Below are positions 43,454 to 53,209 of a DNA stretch of 64,000 nucleotides, piece by piece. This DNA is from Kaiparowitsia implicata GSE-PSE-MK54-09C. Its GTDB lineage: Bacteria > Cyanobacteriota > Cyanobacteriia > Elainellales > Elainellaceae. The DNA is taken from positions 1 to 64,000 of the forward strand of contig JAHHHI010000091.1 of NCBI GenBank assembly GCA_019359435.1. The letters run 5' to 3'. The position numbers were made by a program, and so were the translations under genes. The notes under the pieces were generated by a model, which saw only the letters and a list, made by a program, of their open reading frames with translations, ran no database searches and was not told where the DNA came from. Position 1 is the stretch's first letter; each line of letters opens with the position of its first letter.

Positions 43454-45631
43454 TTAGTCCACCGTGGACCCACTGCTCTGAACCCGCTGCATCAAAAACG
43501 CCTGAGCGTTACGCTCGCTCACCCGTCCTCGCGGGCGGCGCTGCCGATAGCTTCCATCGGGGTGCAGATCCCAGGCATGGCGATTGTCGACCAACAACAG
43601 CCCCAGCGTTTCCTGAATATCTTGAATTAACGCCGGATCTTCAATGGGAATGAGCGTCTCAACTCGGTGATCGAGATTGCGCGTAATCCAATCAGCGCTG
43701 CCGATATACACCTCTTCCTGCCCGCCATTGTGCAGGTAGATCACGCGGCTGTGTTCTAAAAAACGGCCCATGAGACTAATCACGCGGATGCGATCGCTCA
43801 GCCCCTTGATACCGGGGCGCAGGCAGCAGGCATCGCGTACCACCAGGTCAATAGACACACCCGCCTGAGACGCCTCGTATAGCGCTGCAATCAGCACGGG
43901 ATCACACAGGGCGTTCATTTGGGCAACGATGCGGGCATGGTGCCCAGCTCGGCTATGCTCCGCCTCGCGTCGAATCAACCGCAACAGGCGATCGCGCAAA
44001 TTCATCGGCGCGACCAGCAGTTTGCGAAAGAGCTGCTGCCGCGAGTAGCCCGTTAAGTAGTTAAACAAATCAGTCATATCGGCGCCTAGATCGTCGCGGC
44101 AGCTCAACAGCCCGAGGTCAGCGTAGTGTTGCGCTGTGGTGGGGTTGTAGTTACCTGTGCCGGCATGGATGTATCGGCGCAGCCGCTGCCCTTCTTGCCG
44201 CACCACCAAAATCAGCTTGGCGTGGGTTTTTAGCCCCACCATGCCATAAACCACATGCACCCCCACCTCCTCTAACCGACGCGCCCACTGAATATTATTG
44301 GCTTCGTCAAACCGGGCCTGAATTTCGATCAGCACAGCCACCTGCTTGCCGTTTTCTGCCGCGGCCAGCAGCGCCGCCACAATGGGCGAATCGCCTGAGG
44401 TTCGATAGAGTGTCATCTTAATCGCCAACACGTCAGGGTCCTGCGCTGCCTGCTCTAAAAACCGCTGCACCGATCCGGCAAAGGAGTGATATGGATGATG
44501 CAGCAAAATATCATGCTGCCGAATTAACTTGAACAGGCTGGGCGTGGCGCTCGTGGACGTTTGCGCTGCGCTGCGCCGCAGTTGGGGATGGGGCGTAGGC
44601 ATCCAGGCAGGATAGGTGTGCTGAGGCTGGTGCAGGGGGGCGTGAGACCCCTGCGCTAGGGCCAGCAGATCCCCGAGCGGCAAGGGGGTGTTTAGCTCGT
44701 AGATATCGGTAGAGCCGATGTCTAGCTCGTGGCTGAGCGATCGCCGCAAGGATCGGGGCATGGTGGCCGCCACTTCTAGCCGCACAACAGCCCCACCAAA
44801 CTGCTGCCGATGCAGCCCTTGTTCCACCACGTTCACCAAGTCGCCGTCGTCGTCATCGCTCTGCAAATCTAGCCCCTGCACCCCCAAGGCAGCACTGCGG
44901 GTGATCCGAAAGGGATAGACCTGATGCACGTCGAACCCAGGAAACAGCCGATCGCTATGGTGGGCGATCGCCCCCACGAGGGATAATCCCTGCCATGTTG
45001 CCTGCGGGTGGGGATGCGTCCACTGCTCAGGCGGCAGCGGCACTAGCGGGGAGAGTTGAGGGGGCACCTGCACCCACGCCAATTTTCGTGACCGGCTGGG
45101 GGGCTGCCGCAGCACCACCAGTAGCCATAGGCTGAGGTTAGACGACGCTGGGTGGGGCTGACCAGGCTCTATCGCCAGCGGGGTGAGGGCTGGCAGAATG
45201 TTGGTTTCTACCGCATGGGCGAGCCAGTCTTGCTGGGGGGCAGACAGTTCGGCATAGTCCTGCAGATGTATGCCTGCTGAGCTGAGCTGAGGCAGCAACA
45301 CCATCTGCCAGTGCTGTTGCTGCTGCTCTAGCATGGGGCGCAGGTGGCGGTGAATGGCGGTCAACTGCTGCCGTTGGGTGAGGCCATCGGGCGATCGCTG
45401 CGATAGCCCCGCCGCCAGCTTTTGCTTTAGCCCAGCCACCCGCACCATAAAGAACTCATCCAGATTCTGGCTAAAGGTGGCAATCAGCGCCACCCGCTCC
45501 AGCAGCGGCGTGCGGCGATCCATCGCGCCATGCAGCACCCGGCAGTTAAACTCCAGCCAGCTAATATCACGGTTAAGCAAATCGTGGGAATCCGTTGAGG
45601 CTGCGCTAGCAGCCTGCTCTGCTTTGGGCAT
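43454..45631 (-). CDS. ppk: polyphosphate kinase 1
   Basis: 725 residues, normal length. PPK1 makes polyphosphate from ATP reversibly, in the cytoplasm or at the membrane. It has the N-terminal NRDISWLEFNCRVL block, FFMVRVAGLKQK, the ATP region HPYHSFAGSVQRFLEQAAQDPDVLAIKMTLYR, the phospho-His in LKTHAKLIL and the RYIHAGTGNYN segment. The second conserved His is in FLEHSRVIYLHNGG, and the end has EVYIGSADWITRNLDHRVE. The start at 45631 (MPKAEQAAS) is reasonable. It heads the minus-strand stretch with the kinase genes but is separated from them by about 200 bases. Confidence 0.95.
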   Translation of the reverse strand: MPKAEQAASAASTDSHDLLNRDISWLEFNCRVLHGAMDRRTPLLERVALIATFSQNLDEFFMVRVAGLKQKLAAGLSQRSPDGLTQRQQLTAIHRHLRPMLEQQQQHWQMVLLPQLSSAGIHLQDYAELSAPQQDWLAHAVETNILPALTPLAIEPGQPHPASSNLSLWLLVVLRQPPSRSRKLAWVQVPPQLSPLVPLPPEQWTHPHPQATWQGLSLVGAIAHHSDRLFPGFDVHQVYPFRITRSAALGVQGLDLQSDDDDGDLVNVVEQGLHRQQFGGAVVRLEVAATMPRSLRRSLSHELDIGSTDIYELNTPLPLGDLLALAQGSHAPLHQPQHTYPAWMPTPHPQLRRSAAQTSTSATPSLFKLIRQHDILLHHPYHSFAGSVQRFLEQAAQDPDVLAIKMTLYRTSGDSPIVAALLAAAENGKQVAVLIEIQARFDEANNIQWARRLEEVGVHVVYGMVGLKTHAKLILVVRQEGQRLRRYIHAGTGNYNPTTAQHYADLGLLSCRDDLGADMTDLFNYLTGYSRQQLFRKLLVAPMNLRDRLLRLIRREAEHSRAGHHARIVAQMNALCDPVLIAALYEASQAGVSIDLVVRDACCLRPGIKGLSDRIRVISLMGRFLEHSRVIYLHNGGQEEVYIGSADWITRNLDHRVETLIPIEDPALIQDIQETLGLLLVDNRHAWDLHPDGSYRQRRPRGRVSERNAQAFLMQRVQSSGSTVD

Positions 45632-46163
45632 GAGACTTGTCGCCCTTGATGTGCCGAAATTGTCACTGCAGTTAGACTAATTCTGCGAAATGGAAATTTT
45701 AATATTTCTTGAAGATTTATTCTCAGAACGCGTTCCAAACCAGCGTTGTCGTTCTCAGGTTGAGCAGATTGTGAGCCCTAAACTGAAAGATTAGGGCATG
45801 GGGTGCATCCCTACATTGACCTGAATTGACTAGGATTGTACGTCCTAGACCAGCCGCCGATTTGTAAAGTACCGCCATATTACCGTTTCTCAACCTAACG
45901 TGCCTTCGAGATCAGCCCAAACTTTGCGAACCCAAGCTGAGGGCAATCTGTTATTAACCTATTACTTTGCAAGAGGGCGATCGCCCTTCCAAACCGCTGC
46001 AACCCCAACAGTGTCAGAGGACTGGATGCTGTACTCTAATGAGAATTCCACCTGTTCAAGTCAGGGGTAGTCCCTAGTTGAGCCAGGATTTTGACATGGC
46101 ACGACAGCATTCACCCTGTCAAACTCCTGACCTCAAGACCACCACCCATTCAGGATGAGTTCC
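45632..46163. other. divergent intergenic region upstream of ppk and uspA-like gene
   Basis: About 530 bases. It holds the promoters of ppk (minus) and the universal stress gene (plus). No gene, hairpin or clear Pho-box pattern could be assigned by eye. Confidence 0.45.
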
Positions 46164-46598
46164 ATGAGCCTATTTGAGAAAGAGCGAATTCTAGTCCCAA
46201 TTGATTTTTCAGACATTTCGTTTGATGCGCTGCGAGAAGCCATCGACTTTACCGCCGACCCAACTCGAGTCTATGTGCTGCATGTGGTGCCCCATCTAGA
46301 AGCAACCGATCCCGGCATGATTTGGCAGAGCGAGAGCGTTAGCAACGACAGCCGCAAAGAGCATGTGCAACAAGCATTTGACAGCAAAATGGAAGAGATG
46401 GGGCTCAGTGGCGTTCACTTCAGCACAGCAATTGGTGACCCTAGTTCTGAAATTATTGACTATGCCACCACTCAAGGGATTGACCTGATTGTGTTGCCCT
46501 CAAAGGGGAAAACTGGGATTGAGCGGTTTTTGCTGGGGTCAGTAGCCGAACGTGTGGTGCGTCATGCCCACTGCCCGGTATTGGTGTTGCGCAGCTAA
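46164..46598 (+). CDS. universal stress protein, UspA family
   Basis: 144 residues. ATG 46164 is preferred because AGGA lies eight bases upstream; the earlier ATG at 46155 would add three residues. The fold shows ILVPIDFSDISFDALREAIDF at the N-terminus, VYVLHVVPHLE, and the nucleotide-binding tail LIVLPSKGKTGIERFLLGSVAERVVRHAHCPVLVLR with G-x2-G-x9-G(S) character. It probably binds ATP. It is a single gene next to ppk. Role: stress tolerance by family only. Confidence 0.92.
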   Translation: MSLFEKERILVPIDFSDISFDALREAIDFTADPTRVYVLHVVPHLEATDPGMIWQSESVSNDSRKEHVQQAFDSKMEEMGLSGVHFSTAIGDPSSEIIDYATTQGIDLIVLPSKGKTGIERFLLGSVAERVVRHAHCPVLVLRS

Positions 46599-46881
46599 GC
46601 GGCAGTCTGTTGGGTGAACGCGCAGGGATGTAAAACCGCTGTAATGTAAAAGCGAGTGATCCTAAGTTTTCACCCAACAGACGACGACTTCGAATTTGAA
46701 GAACTTAAAGAGACAGAAAGCTTATTTCGAATTGACTAGAGACTTAAAGAAAAGAATAGGTAGATGATACAGAATGAATGTCAATTCTTATTGCCATTCC
46801 ATTATTTCGTGATGATATTTGGTGGCAAGCGACGATTTCTGGGAACAAATAAGCTAATTCTCTTTATTGGATAGCAATACA

Positions 46882-47709
46882 ATGCGTGCCTTGACCTTTT
46901 TCTTAGCAGGCTTAGCCTTTTCCATGATGGGAGTCGTATCTTGCACATCCTCGCTTTCTATAGGTGAGGATGTTTCTCCAGAAATTGAGGATGCAGTATC
47001 TGTCGAAGTTGCCAGCGATAAAGACTCATTAAGTGTCTCCGAGGATCTTTTTAGGGAGGCAGTCAATAGTGCTACTGCTGCTTCTGAAGCTGCTCAAGAT
47101 GCTCAAAGCATTGACGAATGGCATGAAGTTGCCAATCTTTGGAGTCAGTCAATTGAGCAAATGAAAGCTGTTCCTGAATCACATGACAGTTACGCAACTG
47201 CTCAAGAAAGAGTCGTTGCATATCAGCCCAACCTTGAATATGCGAAACAAAACACTCAGGTTTTTCTGAGAGCTACTGCTCAAATTCAAGGTCAAACCGT
47301 GATCGTATCTGGAGAAACAAATTTGCCTAATGGCTTCATTATGTCGGTAAGTGGCAGTCGTTATCACATTGAAGCCGATGGTCCACATGAGATGTCTACC
47401 GTTCATCCCGGCAATAGTGCCAAGGTTGCCGTTTCTAATGGCCGTTTTCAAGCTGAAGTTATTATTCCAACTATTCACCAAGTTAAGCAAGGTTTAGTAG
47501 AATTTGGGCAGGCTATAGGAGATCCAGGCTTGGCGAACAGTCCTATTAATCAGCACGCAGATATATATATTGTTGGAACTCCAATGAACCAAGATGATGC
47601 CATACTCCAGCTTGTTGGCGGAAAAGAAGGTGCTTATCTGGTCGGCCCTAATGTCAGAGAGTCTACAGCTTTCCGTGTCGCTGACTTAAACCTAAAAGTT
47701 GAAATGTGA
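46882..47709 (+). CDS. putative lipoprotein, unknown function
   Basis: 275 residues from ATG 46882; the frame opens at a TTG (46867). A signal peptide with lipobox VVSC (FLAGLAFSMMGVVSCTSS) is followed by an acidic linker, a helical region with EAVNSATAASEAAQDAQSIDEWHEVANLWSQS (about 60-100) and a beta domain. The helical part resembles cyanobacterial tandem A-rich helical modules. The gene is AT-rich and has no HIP1 site, unlike its neighbours, which hints at transfer. No function can be given. Confidence 0.72.
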   Translation: MRALTFFLAGLAFSMMGVVSCTSSLSIGEDVSPEIEDAVSVEVASDKDSLSVSEDLFREAVNSATAASEAAQDAQSIDEWHEVANLWSQSIEQMKAVPESHDSYATAQERVVAYQPNLEYAKQNTQVFLRATAQIQGQTVIVSGETNLPNGFIMSVSGSRYHIEADGPHEMSTVHPGNSAKVAVSNGRFQAEVIIPTIHQVKQGLVEFGQAIGDPGLANSPINQHADIYIVGTPMNQDDAILQLVGGKEGAYLVGPNVRESTAFRVADLNLKVEM

Positions 47710-47828
47710 AGCACTCTGTTTGCAGAGAGATTGGTCAGCTGTTGGGCCGCATGCTCAATGCTATCGAGATGACTTGCCGCCCACAGCAACTCTTTGTAGA
47801 AGGTCTCTGGCCGATACTCCCCCTGCAT
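47709..47828 (-). pseudogene. possible transposase N-terminal remnant
   Basis: About 40 codons on the minus strand read MQGEYRPETFYKELLWAASH, then LDSIEHAAQQLTNLSA. The pattern of an early Tyr-Lys-Glu-Leu helix and an IEHAAQQL helix resembles the start of IS4/ISH8-type transposases. No continuation is found and the frame runs antisense into the lipoprotein. The assignment is weak. Confidence 0.25.
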
Positions 47829-48021
47829 CGTCCACGTGCAGATGGGCCTTCAGGCACTGTAGGCGACATTCAAGGTAAAATCGTTAATCAATGCGGGCAG
47901 AGGTAATACTGAGGAAGGGCAGGTTGTCATGGCTATTCATCCAATATTTTTGGCCTGATCTTACCCTTTTCTAAGGATTCAGCACCTGCTTCAATTCTTT
48001 ATGATCTACTGAGCTTGGATA

Positions 48022-48618
48022 TCATGGGCTGCCGATAAAGGGTGTGGCCCAAATGCGCCAATTTTCTTTGTTGAAGGGCGATCGCCACCGACTAATCAAC
48101 GCCGACTCTAGGGCTTGGCGGGGACGAGTCGCTGCAGGAGCCCCATGCCAGAACGCAATGCCCAACTGCGTGGGCAGGTTATGTTCCACATGAGCTTGTC
48201 GATAGTTGAGCAGATAGCGCTTGCAGTCATGCTCTCCCTTCCAGCGCTGATTCGACTTCACCGTTTCGCCGACATAGAGCAGTAGTGAACTCTCATAGTC
48301 GATCACAAAATACAGCGCCGAGACGCCTGCATCGGCGGCGCGCCAGCGCCAAAACTCAATGTTTTGCTGGGGCAGATCAAAGGGGTTGATCGCTTCTGCC
48401 GCTGGAGTTTGGGTGGGCTGCATCGTCTGGGGCGATTCTGCCGCAAACAGCGACCCTTGCTCAGGGGGCAGGTGCGATCGCACCTGCTGCTGAAACTGCC
48501 CAACCCGCTGCTTCCAGTCTGAGAGAGCCGATTGGCTCATGGTTAGGGTTTTGGGCACCACCCGATAGCTGCCGCCTGCTTCTGCTGCTGAGAATAGGGA
48601 GGGCTGATAGTCGGTCAT
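48022..48618 (-). CDS. GIY-YIG-like domain protein, downstream member of a pair
   Basis: 198 residues. The first 90 residues are polar and Gln/Pro-rich (QFQQQVRSHLPPEQGSLF). A compact domain at about 95-190 has ALYFVIDYESSLLLYVGETVKS, a degenerate GIY...YIG core (YFV/YVG), and RWKGEHDCKRYLLNY with candidate Arg/His/Tyr residues. The C-terminal QALESALISRWRSPFNKENW carries the usual Glu, and the Asn-Lys-Glu-Asn-Trp tail is typical. It may bind or cut branched DNA, or only bind. Its start lies 42 bases after the stop of the second GIY-YIG-like gene, same strand. Confidence 0.68.
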   Translation of the reverse strand: MTDYQPSLFSAAEAGGSYRVVPKTLTMSQSALSDWKQRVGQFQQQVRSHLPPEQGSLFAAESPQTMQPTQTPAAEAINPFDLPQQNIEFWRWRAADAGVSALYFVIDYESSLLLYVGETVKSNQRWKGEHDCKRYLLNYRQAHVEHNLPTQLGIAFWHGAPAATRPRQALESALISRWRSPFNKENWRIWATPFIGSP

Positions 48619-48660
48619 GGGGCTCTACACTCCAAAACTGCAAATGGGTTTCCCCCAGCC

Positions 48661-49218
48661 TCAAACACTTTTAAGACCGAGATAGCCGTCGTCCTTTAGC
48701 TTAGGGTCAAACCGGAGGGGAATCGCAACACCCCGCGCCTTGAGGGTATCGAGGATGGTAGCTTCAACTCGGCGGGCGATCGCCTTCAGGGTTTTGGCTT
48801 TATCTCGATCTTCGCTCGCAGCATAGGCCGCATGATCCGCCTCGGTCATGTAGGGGCGCACGTCAATGTCTTGCGTCCACAGGGCGATCGCCCCCGCCTC
48901 ATTGCCGGGAGGAACGCTGCCATTCTCCGCGATCCAAGCCTGGCTCATGCCGTCGAGTGCCGTGCGACTGGGGCGATCGATCGTCTGCAGCTTGAGCCAA
49001 TAGCAGTGGTGGGGCTGTCGCACCAAATGCTGCTTAAGGCTCATAGCAATATCCCGCGAATAGCCAACAAACTGGAGCGATCGCCCCTCGTCAAAAATGG
49101 CATACACCCCAATCTTGCCCACCAAGTGCGGCGGCAACTGCCCCTCCTCATCGATATAGGGCAACCAGGGAAGCTGCGCCAGAGAAGGCGTATCAGCAAT
49201 GGGAGATCCAGAAGTCAT
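48661..49218 (-). CDS. GIY-YIG nuclease-family protein, upstream member of a pair
   Basis: 185 residues. Residues 30-95 show a GIY-YIG fold: IGVYAIFDEGRSLQFVGYSRDIAMSLKQHLVRQP, with GVY and FVG in place of GIY and YIG. The helix with WIAENGSVPPGN includes the Glu needed for catalysis. The remaining half (RPYMTEADHAAYAASEDRDK) is helical. Cyanobacterial homologues are generally uncharacterised. With the gene downstream it forms a two-gene unit of related domains. Confidence 0.75.
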   Translation of the reverse strand: MTSGSPIADTPSLAQLPWLPYIDEEGQLPPHLVGKIGVYAIFDEGRSLQFVGYSRDIAMSLKQHLVRQPHHCYWLKLQTIDRPSRTALDGMSQAWIAENGSVPPGNEAGAIALWTQDIDVRPYMTEADHAAYAASEDRDKAKTLKAIARRVEATILDTLKARGVAIPLRFDPKLKDDGYLGLKSV

Positions 49219-49588
49219 AGGCAGTGTAAAACGTGACGACGATGATGCGTGAGTGACTGCTGAGCCACGGCAATGGGAACGGGCGATCGCGCTCAGCTAT
49301 TCCCCCGTAGAGTCGGCATAGCGTTGGTGCATACGGGTTCTACCATACACCGCCAGCTCTGCACCTGGGGAGAGGGCGATACAATTCACCACAGGCTGTA
49401 GCCTTGGGCAAGATGGCTCCCCATTGGATAGTGGCATCAGCCTTCAAAGCACGTCAGTCTCCAAGGCTGGGAGCCGGAAGGTGCAAAAAACCAAGAGTCG
49501 GCCTACCAGGGCTTTCAGCCCCACCCGTGGACATTGGGCGTTGCTATGTTGCGGGATGAATCTGTGGCAGTTGAATCAGTGCCGCGAC
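49219..49588. other. intergenic region of unclear content
   Basis: About 370 bases between two minus-strand genes. There is a small hairpin GGGCTTTCAGCCC near 49518-49530. Reading the minus strand, a short frame (NIATPNVHGWG then a stop) might be a decayed TnpB tail of an IS200/IS605-type element, but this is too short to call. Confidence 0.35.
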
Positions 49589-51205
49589 TCACACGACCTG
49601 GCGATCGCGCACCATGCTCAACGCAACCGCCTCCGCGACTTTGATGCCGTCAATGCCCGCAGAGAGAATGCCCCCCGCATAGCCCGCCCCTTCCCCCGCC
49701 GGATATAGGCCCTCTGTATTCAGGCTTTGATAATCGGCTCTGCGCTTAATGCGAATAGGGGACGAGGTGCGCGTTTCTACCCCGGTAAGCACAGCATCGG
49801 GCATGGCAAAGCCGTGGATCTGAGTGTCGAACGCTGGTAAGGCTTCGCGAATGGCGGCGATCGCATACTCGGGCAAGCTCTGGCTCAAATCCCCCAACCG
49901 CACTCCCGGTGTATAGGAGGGCCGCACCGTCCCAAACTCCTGCGAGGGTCGATTGGCGAGAAAATCTCCCACGAGCTGCCCCGGTGCATCATAGGTGCCG
50001 CCACCCAGCTCAAAGGCGCGTTCTTCAAGGCGACGCTGCAAGGCAATCCCCGCTAGGGGATGACCAGGGTAATCCTCAGGCGTGATGCCCACGACGATCG
50101 CACTGTTGGCATTGCGCTCATTGCGTGAATATTGGCTCATCCCATTGGTGACCACGCGTCCCGGTTCCGATGCGGCAGCCACCACCAGCCCACCTGGGCA
50201 CATGCAAAAGCTATAGACTGACCGACCATTTTGGCAGTGGTGCACCAGCTTATAATCGGCAGCCCCCAAAAGCTTATGACCCGCGCGATCGCCAAACCGA
50301 CAGCGATCGATCAGCGGTTGGGGATGCTCAATGCGAAAGCCAATAGAAAACGGCTTAGGCTCGATATAAACGCCCTGGTCAAACAGCATTTGAAACGTAT
50401 CGCGGGCACTGTGCCCCACCGCCAGCACCACATGATCGCTCGCAATGCAATCCCCATTGGCTAAGGTCACACCCTGCACTTGCCCCTGGTCAATCTGGAG
50501 ATTCGTCACTCGGCTTTGAAAGCGAACTTCGCCACCTAGGGCCTCGATGCGGGCGCGCAAGCTTTGGACGATGCCCACCAGTTTGAAGGTGCCAATGTGG
50601 GGCTTATTGACGTAGAGAATCTCGGGTGACGCCCCCGAATTGACCAACTCCGTCAACACCTTCCGCCCATAGTGGTTGGAATCTCTCACCTGGCTATACA
50701 GCTTGCCATCCGAAAAGGTGCCTGCCCCCCCCTCGCCAAACTGCGCGTTTGATTCAGGGTTTAATCCGTCTTTCTTTTTCCAAAAGGCAAAGGTGTCTAC
50801 GGTGCGATCGCGCACGGCTTTTCCTCGCTCTAGCAAAATGGGGCGAAACCCCATTTGCGCCAGCATTAGCCCCGCAAACATCCCGCAGGGGCCAGTCCCA
50901 ATCACAATGGGCCGATGTGCCAGATCGGGAGGAGACTGCGCCACCAAGTGGTAGCTCATATCGGGCGTGGGCATCACATGGGGATCTTTTTTGAACCGCT
51001 GCAGCAGCCGCTGTTCCTGAGTGGTCTCAATATCCACGATGTAGACCAGCAGGATGTTGTCCTTCTTTCGAGCATCGTAACTGCGCTTGAAGATGGAGTA
51101 GTTGAGCAACGCGTCGGGAGCAATGTGCAACTTTTTTAGAATGGCCGCCTCGATCGCATCATCAGCATGGTCAAGCGGCAGCTTTATTTCAGTCAGTCTT
51201 AGCAT
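49589..51205 (-). CDS. FAD-dependent oxidoreductase, NAD(FAD)-utilising dehydrogenase type
   Basis: 538 residues from ATG 51205 (MLRLTEIKLPLDH); two residues longer is possible. The dinucleotide fold has PIVIGTGPCGMFAGLMLAQMGFRP near residue 105, preceded by an N-terminal helical domain (about 1-95). Further marks are NAQFGEGGAGTFSDGKLYS, VVLAVGHSARDTF, IGFRIEHPQ, and a C-terminal FAD loop GLYPAGEGAGYAGGILSAGIDGIK. The family (COG2509) is widespread but its substrate is not established. The gene is isolated. Confidence 0.9.
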   Translation of the reverse strand: MLRLTEIKLPLDHADDAIEAAILKKLHIAPDALLNYSIFKRSYDARKKDNILLVYIVDIETTQEQRLLQRFKKDPHVMPTPDMSYHLVAQSPPDLAHRPIVIGTGPCGMFAGLMLAQMGFRPILLERGKAVRDRTVDTFAFWKKKDGLNPESNAQFGEGGAGTFSDGKLYSQVRDSNHYGRKVLTELVNSGASPEILYVNKPHIGTFKLVGIVQSLRARIEALGGEVRFQSRVTNLQIDQGQVQGVTLANGDCIASDHVVLAVGHSARDTFQMLFDQGVYIEPKPFSIGFRIEHPQPLIDRCRFGDRAGHKLLGAADYKLVHHCQNGRSVYSFCMCPGGLVVAAASEPGRVVTNGMSQYSRNERNANSAIVVGITPEDYPGHPLAGIALQRRLEERAFELGGGTYDAPGQLVGDFLANRPSQEFGTVRPSYTPGVRLGDLSQSLPEYAIAAIREALPAFDTQIHGFAMPDAVLTGVETRTSSPIRIKRRADYQSLNTEGLYPAGEGAGYAGGILSAGIDGIKVAEAVALSMVRDRQVV

Positions 51206-51614
51206 GGTCAACGGTTAAGCGGCAGCAACATTTGGGAACAGAATTTGGCAACAGCCGTTAGGACAGAAGAACGGCCTTTTTCTAGGCGTCCGTTTGGGCG
51301 TTTGTGCAGAAAGATTTTCATGCAGAGAGACTTAATAGGACAGCGCTTGAGTGAAGTAGAGACGGACTAGAGATATCCAGTCTGAAACCTTTGCTGTGTA
51401 AGAGTTCCACACTACTCAATCTACCAAAAGCAGGCGATCAACTCGCACAAGATCCACTGCCACGCAATCACCGGGAATTTGATCAACTGACGCTGTGAAC
51501 GCGATCGCCAATCAACCGGGGGCTATTCTATTCTGGCGTTTGCCTTTACGGTTGAGCCTTATTCGTCTGTCCAGCGCATAGATTAGTTCATCGCACAGAT
51601 TAGTTCATCGCAGG
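51206..51614. other. intergenic region, no gene seen
   Basis: About 400 bases between two minus-strand genes, with a repeated TTAGTTCATCGCA near 51582-51610. It may contain the promoter of the FAD oxidoreductase. No recognisable open frame. Confidence 0.45.
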
Positions 51615-52739
51615 TCAATACAGTTCATATTTCATGAGCTGACAGGGCAGTGTTCCGTTGTATACGGCGATTCGTTGGGATGACTTGAGTCCAATGGACT
51701 GCGCCAGTTCTTTGTTGCCGCTCAGCACAAAGGCCGTCCACCCTTTAAAGCGCTGTTTCAACACATCGCCCAATTGTTTGTAGAACGCTCCCAAATCGCT
51801 GTTTTTGCCCAAGCGTTCGCCGTAGGGCGGGTTGCAGATGACAACGCCGCTATCGGCAGGGGCGACCACATCCGCCAAGTCGATTTGCGCGAAATAAACT
51901 TGGTTGAGCACGCCACAATTGGTGGCATTGGCGATCGCCTGTTCAATCACGGCTGCATCGCGATCGCTCCCCCAAATGGGTGCAGAGAGACTGTCGCGCT
52001 GGCTGTCCTCGGCCTCTTGCATCAGGCGTTCTAGCAGCGGCAGGTCGGCGTCAAGCCAGGTCTCAAAGCCAAACTGCTCTCTAAATAGACCGGGAGCGAC
52101 GTTGAGCGCGTTCAAGCTAGCTTCTAAGGGCAACGTGCCCGATCCACAGAGCGGGTCGTAAAACATTTGCTCTGGCTGCCAGCCCGATAGTTGAATTAAT
52201 GCTGCCGCCAGCGATTCTTTCAGCGGAGCCGCGCCCACGGCAGGGCGATAGCCTCGACGGTGCAGGCTTTTGCCAGAGCTGTCGAGGCTCACGGTGCAGA
52301 CGCCCTGATGAATATGAACGTTGATTTGCACATCTGGCGTTTGCAGCTCTACATCGGAGCGATCGCCCAACCGATCTTGCTGCTGATCCACCACGGCCTT
52401 CTTCACCTGAAGCGCCGTGAAGTGCGTATGGTTGAGCTGCGCGCTTTTGCCCGTTGCATTCACCGCCAGCGTTAGATCTGGCGTGAGATAGGCGCCCCAG
52501 TCAATAGTCTGAATCCCCCGATAGAGATCATCTGCATCTTGACAGGGAAACTCGTGCAGCTTCACCAAAATCCGAAACGGTAGCCGTGCCCAGAGATTGA
52601 CAGAGTAAAGCAGCGTGCGATCGCCCGCAAACGCCACCCCACAAAAACCTGGCTCCACCTTATGGGCACCCAGTTGCGCTAACTCTTGCGCTGCCAGTGC
52701 TTCTAAGCCACGAGCAACGGTTGCAAAATATTGATTCAT
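51615..52739 (-). CDS. THUMP-domain class I rRNA methyltransferase (RlmL/YpsC type)
   Basis: 374 residues. The N-terminal THUMP domain (about 1-155) contains VEPGFCGVAFAGDRTLLYSVNLWARLPFRIL and HTHFTALQVKKAVVDQ. The Rossmann methyltransferase half has DPLCGSGTLPLEASLNA (SAM motif I), IWGSDRDAAVIEQAIANA and the catalytic NPPYGERLG motif for base N-methylation. It probably methylates a guanine of 23S rRNA. The end reads ELAQSIGLKSSQRIAVYNG ... LMKYELY. A partly matching copy of this last region lies at 53265-53317. Confidence 0.92.
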   Translation of the reverse strand: MNQYFATVARGLEALAAQELAQLGAHKVEPGFCGVAFAGDRTLLYSVNLWARLPFRILVKLHEFPCQDADDLYRGIQTIDWGAYLTPDLTLAVNATGKSAQLNHTHFTALQVKKAVVDQQQDRLGDRSDVELQTPDVQINVHIHQGVCTVSLDSSGKSLHRRGYRPAVGAAPLKESLAAALIQLSGWQPEQMFYDPLCGSGTLPLEASLNALNVAPGLFREQFGFETWLDADLPLLERLMQEAEDSQRDSLSAPIWGSDRDAAVIEQAIANATNCGVLNQVYFAQIDLADVVAPADSGVVICNPPYGERLGKNSDLGAFYKQLGDVLKQRFKGWTAFVLSGNKELAQSIGLKSSQRIAVYNGTLPCQLMKYELY

Positions 52740-53105
52740 ACCCTCAATTAACGTTAACGCGGCTCAACTCTCGACCAAAATCTGAATCCTGGCTAACCCA
52801 AAAGTTGCAATTCTGAACCCTAACGATAACGTCAATTCAGGCTAGTGGGGCTACAAGGACTGGGTTTCACTGAGATCGGTGCGAAGGGTAGTTTGGTAGG
52901 CTGTAGGAAACATATTAATTATGGGAAGTTGTACTAACGCGCCCTATTTTTTGCCCCTCTATTCTCTCAAAACTCTGTGCCGTATGGCGTTGAGTCCCTT
53001 GTCACCCGTTAGGTGTGTGACGTGCAATGCCCGACGAATCTAGATGTCTCTGTACATCCAGGGTTTAGGGGTGTCTCAGACTCACGTTGTAGGTTGAACA
53101 GCGCT

Positions 53106-53140
53106 AAACCGTTCTGCCCGCGACGCGGGCAGAACGGTTT
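53106..53140. terminator. perfect bidirectional terminator hairpin
   Basis: A 16-bp perfect stem, AAACCGTTCTGCCCGC (53106-53121) and its complement (53125-53140), around the loop GAC. A-tract before and T-tract after give bidirectional potential. It is not next to any complete gene end, so it may finish an unannotated transcript in this gap. Confidence 0.72.
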
Positions 53141-53209
53141 TATATTGGTAATGTTCTAGACCTGTGTTTTACGACAGAATAGAAAAGTCCTGCTGCTTAC
53201 ACTCTGCTC

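Noticed and set aside
49424-49588. possible IS200/IS605 (TnpB) tail with omega-RNA-like hairpin
   Set aside because: Only a few residues and a short hairpin support it; a similarity search with TnpB proteins would be needed.
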